From NCBI GenBank assembly GCA_023230825.1, contig JALNWO010000106.1, forward strand, positions 1 through 5,949: a stretch of DNA of 5,949 nucleotides. The letters are read 5' to 3'. The number at the start of each line of letters is the position of its first letter. Position 1 is the stretch's first letter. Positions 1 to 4,872 of this stretch are shown piece after piece. Both the position numbers and the translations under genes were made by a program. This DNA is from Acholeplasmataceae bacterium (GTDB lineage: Bacteria; Bacillota_I; Bacilli_A; Acholeplasmatales; Acholeplasmataceae). The notes under the pieces are model-generated. The model was not told the DNA's origin. It saw nothing but the letters and a program-made list of their open reading frames with translations, and made no database searches.

Positions 1-58
1 TGGTTAACATTAATATTGCTGTTAATATTAACCTAAATACTTTTGTACTTCCTTTCAT
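1..58 (-). CDS. Start of a secreted or membrane-anchored protein, cut by the left window edge
   Basis: An ATG at 58-56 opens a reading frame that runs off the left edge after 19 codons, reading MKGSTKVFRLILTAILMLT. Two basic residues near the start (K2, K6), then R9, then an unbroken hydrophobic stretch are what the n- and h-regions of a Sec signal peptide or an N-terminal membrane anchor look like. The start is supported by a near-perfect GGAGGT ribosome binding site six bases upstream. The gene lies 81 nt downstream of the solute-binding protein gene on the same strand, so it may be the next operon member or have its own promoter in the gap. A second lipoprotein, a glycan-acting exoenzyme or a membrane protein would all fit. 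The visible part does not reach a cleavage site or lipobox, so no function can be assigned. Confidence 0.72.
   Translation of the reverse strand, partial: MKGSTKVFRLILTAILMLT
2..33. repeat. Inverted repeat with 12-nt arms inside the start of the left-edge gene
   Basis: Arms at 2-13 (ggttaacattaa) and 22-33 (ttaatattaacc) pair at 11 of 12 positions around an 8-nt loop (14-21). In the minus-strand transcript the single mismatch becomes a G-U pair, so the RNA stem would be continuous. It covers codons 9 to 19 of the gene beginning at 58. The arms are made almost wholly of Leu/Ile/Thr codons built from TTA, ATA, ATT and ACA, so chance self-complementarity in AT-rich hydrophobic coding sequence is a serious alternative to a regulatory hairpin. 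Confidence 0.5.
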
Positions 59-64
59 TTTTTT

Positions 65-70
65 ACCTCC
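65..70 (-). promoter_or_regulatory. Ribosome binding site (GGAGGT) of the left-edge gene
   Basis: Read on the minus strand, GGAGGT at 70-65 is followed by six A residues and then ATG at 58. Strength and spacing are close to ideal. It is the main reason for calling a gene from only 58 visible bases. Confidence 0.8.
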
Positions 71-75
71 GTTTT

Positions 76-94
76 GTTATAACTCTATTATAAC
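76..94 (-). promoter_or_regulatory. Candidate promoter -10 box inside an operator-like inverted repeat
   Basis: On the minus strand, 94-76 reads GTTATAATAGAGTTATAAC: two 7-nt arms (GTTATAA and TTATAAC) around a 5-nt centre. A perfect -10 hexamer, TATAAT, sits at 92-87 inside it. No convincing -35 box is visible 16 to 18 nt upstream, where the sequence is A-rich, and there is no TGn extended -10 element. The site lies 29 nt before the start codon at 58, leaving room for a short leader. It could be a weak or activator-dependent promoter with an overlapping repressor site, or only AT-rich spacer. Confidence 0.35.
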
Positions 95-116
95 TTTTTT
101 TGATGTTTTTATTTTA

Positions 117-129
117 TAAAAGCCTTTTA
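117..129. repeat. 13-nt odd palindrome just downstream of the binding-protein stop codon
   Basis: taaaag-c-cttttaa contains six-base arms (117-122 and 124-129) around a single central base at 123. It lies 11 nt past the stop of the solute-binding protein gene. With a one-base loop it cannot form a normal terminator hairpin, and no GC stem followed by a T tract is present, so no intrinsic terminator is called in 59-139. It could be a protein-binding half of the promoter region for the next gene or chance AT-rich symmetry. Confidence 0.25.
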
Positions 130-139
130 AATCTTTTAA

Positions 140-2086
140 TTATGAACCTAAACTTGCTTCTCTAAATGCTCGATCTAAAGCTGCTTGAATATTACCATCA
201 CCGGTAATAATTGTTTGGAAAGCAAGACCAACTTCTATTCTTGCTCTTGAAGAACCTACAAATGCTGGATCATAGAAGAAATAATTTCTTTGTTTGAATG
301 CTGCATCCGCTGCTAAAGCATTGGCTTTTTGAATAGAACTCATCCCTGGCAATGTTTGGTTAATAAAGGAAATATATCTAGGGTCATTGAATCCACTTTC
401 GCGAACAGGGAAGTATCCTGTTTCAATTGCGAAATCTACCGTCACTTCTGTTCTCATTAAATATTTTAAGAATAGCCAAGATACTAACTTTTCATCTCTT
501 GTTCCAGAATTTGTCAAACTGATGTTTGTTCCTTGTTGAATGACGGCACGGTTTGCAGGTTTATCTGCATTATAAGGAACTGGAGCAACACCAATTTCAA
601 AGCGATCGGCAACAGGCAAAGCATCAACCGCATTTTGGTTGTGTCTCACACCGGCAGATGAGCCAACATTAAAAGCTACTTTTTGTTCAGCAAAAGGTGT
701 TGTTGCGTATTCCTGTGCCCAAAAGTCGGGAGTCACAAAGACATCTCTGTTATCTTTAACAAATTGCATAGCCGCAAACGTATTTGCATTTTCATGCCAT
801 AAGTATTGACCTCTGAATGTTTGTAGGTTAATTGATGTGTATGCACCGTCAAACTGACGAGTAAAGGTAATAAAACCATTGCCGCTTGAGTCATAAGATC
901 CAGCTTTCACTAAGTTTTGTTCAGTTGGGTTCTTGGTTTTACCATAAGCAATTAGTTGATCCGCAATCGCAAACCATCCTTGCCATGTCGTTGGTAAATC
1001 TTCAGGATCTGTAATGCCAGCGTACGCTAAAGCATTCTTATTATACATTAATACTTCAGATGATTTATTGAATGGTAGTGAGTAATAGGTTCCACCATCA
1101 AAATATTGTTGATTTTCAAGGCGGTAGGCTTCTAGAATATCACTTAAAGCATCTGCCCCATGAAGACCATATGTCGTGTGTTCGATATATGGATTAAGAT
1201 TTAAGATCGCTCCACCATTTAAGTACTCCGCCACGTGGTCTGGATAACCTTGAACCATGTTTGGCAATTCTCTTTCAATAATGGCGTTACTCATTTTAGC
1301 TCTTAGACTATCATAAGTCCCTGTCCCTGTTGGAATAATAACGGTAAAATCATATCCTAAGGCAGCGTATTCAGCTCTAAAATCTAAAGCTGCTTGCTTG
1401 AGCCAACTTGTAATATCTCCACCCATCGCATGCCATAATTCAACTTCAACAGGTGTCGTTGGTAATGTTGTTGGAATGTCGGGTTGAACTACACGAAGTG
1501 TGATGGTCACGTTTGCTTGAATTCCTGCCTGATTCGTAACTCTTAATCGAATTGGATAATTACCAGGAACATCAAGATTGTAGGCAACACCTTCTTGATC
1601 TCTTACTTGAATTTGATCTGTGATGTCAACTTCTTTATCTTCATTTTCCCATGCAGTAATATTATCTAGTGGATTCCAAGTTCCACCACCAATATAATGC
1701 GTTTGATCTAACACAACTCCCTCAAAAATCGGGGGACGTGCATCTGGATCTTCTGATCTAACTGTTAGTTCAATCGTTAAAGTGGACTCTAATCCTTCTT
1801 TATCACTAACTCTTAAGACAATTGTGTGGGTGCCTGGGCTTGTGTTTGTTTCTTCATCCCAGCCACTTACGACGATGTCGGCAGTTATATTGCCGTCTCG
1901 ATCATCAATTGCTGTTACGCCATTTAATGGATCAAAGTTATCTCCAACATCGATCGTTACTGACTTGTGTCCTTCAGCATCAAATCCTTCACCAGATAAA
2001 ACTGGTGCCGTATTTGCAATCGTAACACAAGCTGCTAATGATACCATCGATAACATAACAACAAAGATTGATAATATTTTTTTCAT
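140..2086 (-). CDS. Lipoprotein extracellular solute-binding protein with two N-terminal Ig-like domains (UgpB/MalE-like ABC receptor)
   Basis: This is the substrate receptor of the importer, anchored on the outer face of the membrane. The start at 2086 is chosen because AGGAGG lies six bases upstream and MKKILSIFVVMLSMVSLAAC is a lipoprotein signal peptide. An in-frame ATG at 2125 would add 13 residues overlapping the permease gene. The lipobox is LAAC (17-20), and C20 is the only cysteine in the 648 residues. Residues about 26-110 and 118-200 are two related Ig-like or cadherin-like beta domains (DUF5011-type; FDPLNGVTAIDDRDGNIT against WNPLDNITAWENEDKEVDIT, each ending in LRV...TITL-like strands). 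A Pro/Thr linker (about 203-212) follows. The binding domain, about 214-648, has VELWHAMGG (214-222), GTGTYDSLRAKMSNAI, a FNKSSEVLMYNK motif (339-350) and GYFPVR (557-562), all resembling UgpB-type family 1 proteins. Typical members are about 400-450 residues, so the Ig region accounts for the excess. The substrate is not determinable; a sugar or glycerol-phosphate type ligand is expected. Confidence 0.93.
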   Translation of the reverse strand: MKKILSIFVVMLSMVSLAACVTIANTAPVLSGEGFDAEGHKSVTIDVGDNFDPLNGVTAIDDRDGNITADIVVSGWDEETNTSPGTHTIVLRVSDKEGLESTLTIELTVRSEDPDARPPIFEGVVLDQTHYIGGGTWNPLDNITAWENEDKEVDITDQIQVRDQEGVAYNLDVPGNYPIRLRVTNQAGIQANVTITLRVVQPDIPTTLPTTPVEVELWHAMGGDITSWLKQAALDFRAEYAALGYDFTVIIPTGTGTYDSLRAKMSNAIIERELPNMVQGYPDHVAEYLNGGAILNLNPYIEHTTYGLHGADALSDILEAYRLENQQYFDGGTYYSLPFNKSSEVLMYNKNALAYAGITDPEDLPTTWQGWFAIADQLIAYGKTKNPTEQNLVKAGSYDSSGNGFITFTRQFDGAYTSINLQTFRGQYLWHENANTFAAMQFVKDNRDVFVTPDFWAQEYATTPFAEQKVAFNVGSSAGVRHNQNAVDALPVADRFEIGVAPVPYNADKPANRAVIQQGTNISLTNSGTRDEKLVSWLFLKYLMRTEVTVDFAIETGYFPVRESGFNDPRYISFINQTLPGMSSIQKANALAADAAFKQRNYFFYDPAFVGSSRARIEVGLAFQTIITGDGNIQAALDRAFREASLGS

Positions 2087-2092
2087 ATACTT

Positions 2093-2098
2093 CCTCCT
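2093..2098 (-). promoter_or_regulatory. Ribosome binding site (AGGAGG) of the solute-binding protein gene
   Basis: AGGAGG at 2098-2093 is six bases before the ATG at 2086 and directly abuts the TAA stop of the upstream permease (2102-2100). It decides the start at 2086 over the upstream in-frame ATG at 2125. Its closeness to the permease stop suggests that ribosomes finishing the permease can reinitiate here. Confidence 0.88.
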
Positions 2099-2099
2099 T

Positions 2100-3791
2100 T
2101 TACCCTTTTGTGCCGCTGCGACCAACGCCAGCTAAAATATATTTTTTCAAACTAAAGAAGACAACTAATAATGGTGCTGTTACAATAGCCGTAGCAGCCA
2201 ACTGCAAGTTGTACATGGGTCTTTGGTCAGACCCAGTACCGACAGAGAAGTTTTCATTCCTTAAAGCGACTGATACAAGTTTTGTTGCATCGGTTCTACT
2301 GACTAACTGGGGCCAAATATATGCATCCCACGCACCGATTGAACTTAAAATAATAATGGTAATAATCGTTGGTGCAGCAATGGGAATCATCACTCTTGTT
2401 AAATATTTAAAATCGCTACTTCCATCGACTTTTGCTGCTCGATAAAGCGTATCAGGTATTTGTCTAAATGTTTGTCTTAAGAAAAAGATGTAAAACACGC
2501 TCGCTGAGAATGGGAAGATGAGTGCATACATAGAGTCTATCCATCCCAAACGACTCACGGTAATATAGTTTGTAATCGTATATAGTTCACCGGGAATCAT
2601 CATTGTCATTAATAATAACGAGAAGATAAAATCTTTACCTTTAAAATCTAGCCGCGAAAATGCAAAGGCAGCAAGGATGGTCGTGAAGACAGTAAACGCC
2701 ATCGTTGATAATCCGACAAAGATTGTGTTACCAATATATCTTAAGAAGTTAAACTCAGTTAAAGCAATTTTAAAGTTAACCCACTGCATGTCTGACAAAC
2801 TGATGAAAAATGCCGGATTGCTAGTTAATGAAGATTCAGCATATGTTTTTAAAGCTGTAATAATCATCCAGTAGAAGGGAATAACAATAAACAGTGCCGT
2901 AAACGTTAGTGTTCCATAAGTTAAAACCAACCTAATGATTTGCATAACGACATCTTTTCTTGTTGTTTCATCTAAATCTTCTTGCGTTCTTGCTTTATTT
3001 TCTAATTCTTCTTTATGCTTCTCTCTTAACTCGATTCTCTCGTTACGTTTTTGAATCCGCATTTCTCGTTGTGTTTTCAGTGCTTCTCGATCTGTGTCTT
3101 GAGCCGCAAGATACTGATTATATTTATGAGAATCCTTGTTGATAAATAAAGATAATAGCACTCGAAAACCCAATCTTACTTTGATGAATATAAATTTAGC
3201 TAAGTAGATAGTCCCTTTGTAAATAGCTTTTATCAATCTAACAATTTGTTTAAAAAATAGGATAATAAAACGTACAAATCCAACAGCTACATCCTTAATA
3301 ACAATCGCGATTGTTTTCAACGTTTCGATGAAAGAATGCCATAAGTTAATAAGACCTTGAATGATTCCTGATTCAGTGACATACATTTGAATATGTCTAC
3401 CCAAATAAACTCTAATAGCCCCACTAAAAGGATTTAGAGTAATAATTTCAAAGATTCCTAATAAATATTGATGGCGATAAGACCATTCATCAACTTCGAT
3501 TGTTTTTTTATCAAAATATCTTTGAAATGATTTGTAAGTCATAGGAATCATGACAATTAGAAAACCGATAAATAACGAAAGCATGATGTTCATCGATTTT
3601 TGAGTTAGTGTCATTCCAAAGAATATATTATAAGTGTAGTCAGTTGGTGGGTTTTCCCATGCAGGCCGATCAGGAACATACATAATGGAAAACAAATAGA
3701 CAACAAAGCCTGTAACAATGAAAAGATACAATAAATTAATTAAGGAGGCATATAAATCTAATTTTTTGATTTTTGGCGTAATTCGTTTCAT
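2100..3791 (-). CDS. MalG/UgpE-type ABC sugar permease with a ~280-residue N-terminal membrane and coiled-coil extension
   Basis: This is one of the two membrane subunits of the importer. Residues about 280-563 are a complete MalG/UgpE-type permease: six hydrophobic segments (roughly 285-311, 353-377, 388-408, 421-440, 474-492, 532-549), the EAA loop LYRAAKVDGSSDFKYLTRVMIP (about 449-470) that contacts the ATPase, and the family-typical WDAYIWPQLV after the fifth helix. Usual members are about 270-300 residues; this one has 563. The extra N-terminal part has two membrane helices (about 13-38 and 66-86) joined by an external loop with DRPAWENPPTDYTYN, then a hydrophobic and basic amphipathic tract (about 144-217), then a Lys/Arg/Glu-rich helical segment (about 227-279) likely to form a coiled coil. 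The start at 3791 is chosen over an in-frame ATG at 3830 because AGGAGG lies nine bases upstream. It begins 13 nt after the first permease. The reading frame is continuous through the extension, so the length is not a frameshift artefact within the window. Confidence 0.93.
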   Translation of the reverse strand: MKRITPKIKKLDLYASLINLLYLFIVTGFVVYLFSIMYVPDRPAWENPPTDYTYNIFFGMTLTQKSMNIMLSLFIGFLIVMIPMTYKSFQRYFDKKTIEVDEWSYRHQYLLGIFEIITLNPFSGAIRVYLGRHIQMYVTESGIIQGLINLWHSFIETLKTIAIVIKDVAVGFVRFIILFFKQIVRLIKAIYKGTIYLAKFIFIKVRLGFRVLLSLFINKDSHKYNQYLAAQDTDREALKTQREMRIQKRNERIELREKHKEELENKARTQEDLDETTRKDVVMQIIRLVLTYGTLTFTALFIVIPFYWMIITALKTYAESSLTSNPAFFISLSDMQWVNFKIALTEFNFLRYIGNTIFVGLSTMAFTVFTTILAAFAFSRLDFKGKDFIFSLLLMTMMIPGELYTITNYITVSRLGWIDSMYALIFPFSASVFYIFFLRQTFRQIPDTLYRAAKVDGSSDFKYLTRVMIPIAAPTIITIIILSSIGAWDAYIWPQLVSRTDATKLVSVALRNENFSVGTGSDQRPMYNLQLAATAIVTAPLLVVFFSLKKYILAGVGRSGTKG

Positions 3792-3800
3792 ATCATCTCT

Positions 3801-3806
3801 CCTCCT
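3801..3806 (-). promoter_or_regulatory. Ribosome binding site (AGGAGG) of the long permease gene
   Basis: AGGAGG at 3806-3801 shares two bases with the TAG stop of the upstream permease (3807-3805) and lies nine bases before the ATG at 3791. It decides the start at 3791 rather than the in-frame ATG at 3830, which would fall inside the preceding gene. Confidence 0.85.
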
Positions 3807-4872
3807 AATAATGAACTCTACGTTTACCAACTTGAAGTTGGATGACTGTAAAGATCAAAATAATAAAGAATAAAATAATCGACGCGGCTGCCGCTAATGA
3901 CATATTTCCGGGATTACCTGGGTTATCTAAGAAGCTGTAGACATAGAAGACAATCGTTCTCATATCAATAACCCCCGTACTTCCTGAGGTTATCCGCCCC
4001 GTTTTATTCACAATGGCAACAACCGATGTATATGTTTTAAAGGCTCCGATAAGCGATGTAATTAAAATATAAAATATCATTGGTGAAATAAGGGGAACTG
4101 TCACCCTTCTAAATGTTTTATATTTTGAGGCACCGTCAATTTGTGCTGCTTGATAATATTGTTTATCAATACTTTGAATACCTGTTAAAAAAACAATAAT
4201 CTTGAACGCTAGTCCATTCCAAATCGTATACAATAAGACAACACTCATTGCATACCAATAAACTGTTCCTATTCCTAACCAAGGAATTGGACTAAAACCT
4301 AACCATTTTAATACAGCATTGGCTAAGCTTACTTGTGTATGCATCGTATGAATGTTTCCACTAAACATGTATGCAAAGACAAGACCTAAAGCAATAGAGT
4401 TCGTTACATATGGTAGAAAGTAAATGGTTTGGAAAAAGCCTTTTAACGATTTAATCGATGCCAAAGCGACAGAGATTGCTAAAGATACTAAGATAGTAAT
4501 AGGCACAGAAATAAAAGCAATAATAGCTGTGTTAATAACCGCTTGATAGAAATCTTGATGTTGTAAAATATGAAGGTAGTTATCAAATAATGTATATCCT
4601 GTTATTTCTCCAGTATAAATATTATAGTTTTTCAAAAAGGAGATAAACACAGAGTTGAAGATCGGATAAAAAGTAAAAACCCCTAAAACTATTAAAGCAG
4701 GTGATAAGTAAATTAGAGCACGAATAAAAGGTGGCAGCTTAAAGAGAAAGCCCAAACCAATCTTGGTAAGTCCTTTTCTAATTCCTTCGCCAATTGTTTG
4801 GAAAAAATTTCTCAGTTGCCATCTTGCTGAAGCAAGTTTAACCCGGAATCGGGTTTGTTGTTTTTGCATCAT
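3805..4872 (-). CDS. MalF/UgpA-type ABC sugar permease
   Basis: This is the other membrane subunit, pairing with the long permease to form the translocation pore. Of 355 residues, about 51-355 are the canonical domain: a first helix with the UgpA/MalF-typical pattern YLSPALIVLGVFTFYPIFNS (55-74), further hydrophobic segments at about 111-138, 147-170, 203-230, 264-285 and 325-347, and the EAA loop YYQAAQIDGASKYKTFRRVTVP (239-260), which docks on the ATPase. Before the first helix are about 50 residues rich in Arg and Lys with amphipathic character (RFRVKLASARWQLRNFF, then GEGIRKGLTKIGLG). This makes the protein some 50 residues longer than most UgpA proteins. The ATG at 4872 overlaps the ATPase TGA as ATGA; a second ATG follows immediately at 4869, so the true start may be one codon later. 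Upstream Shine-Dalgarno similarity is weak, which suggests translational coupling to the ATPase. Confidence 0.93.
   Translation of the reverse strand: MMQKQQTRFRVKLASARWQLRNFFQTIGEGIRKGLTKIGLGFLFKLPPFIRALIYLSPALIVLGVFTFYPIFNSVFISFLKNYNIYTGEITGYTLFDNYLHILQHQDFYQAVINTAIIAFISVPITILVSLAISVALASIKSLKGFFQTIYFLPYVTNSIALGLVFAYMFSGNIHTMHTQVSLANAVLKWLGFSPIPWLGIGTVYWYAMSVVLLYTIWNGLAFKIIVFLTGIQSIDKQYYQAAQIDGASKYKTFRRVTVPLISPMIFYILITSLIGAFKTYTSVVAIVNKTGRITSGSTGVIDMRTIVFYVYSFLDNPGNPGNMSLAAAASIILFFIILIFTVIQLQVGKRRVHY

Noticed and set aside
59..139. Intrinsic terminator after the binding protein gene.
   Set aside because: The spacer has only short AT symmetries with one-base or AT-only stems and no GC stem followed by a U tract.
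2087..2125. In-frame upstream ATG at 2125 as start of the binding protein.
   Set aside because: It would place 13 charged and Ala-rich residues before a perfect lipoprotein signal peptide and overlap the permease end; AGGAGG is spaced for the ATG at 2086.
1782..2135. Open frames of 60-130 codons on the plus strand (1782-2135, 1822-2025, 2068-2445, 2677-2874, 2960-3142, 4855-5253).
   Set aside because: All lie opposite well-supported minus-strand genes, lack convincing ribosome binding sites, and have no recognisable domain; they are antisense shadows.
2898..2911. Possible catabolite response element (cgtaaacgttagtg).
   Set aside because: The left part fits the cre consensus but the last three positions do not, and it lies in mid-gene within the permease.
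3788..3796. Two-codon mini-frame ATG ATA TGA whose stop overlaps the permease start.
   Set aside because: It would begin only four bases after AGGAGG, too close for good initiation, and is most simply chance sequence between the site and the real ATG.
3792..3830. In-frame upstream ATG at 3830 as start of the long permease.
   Set aside because: It lies inside the first permease gene, and AGGAGG at 3806-3801 falls within that leader, correctly spaced for the ATG at 3791.
4869..4871. TGA as tryptophan (genetic code 4) extending the ATPase.
   Set aside because: The ATPase ends at the usual MalK length, readthrough would run out of frame over the permease, and the Trp codon checked in the receptor is TGG.
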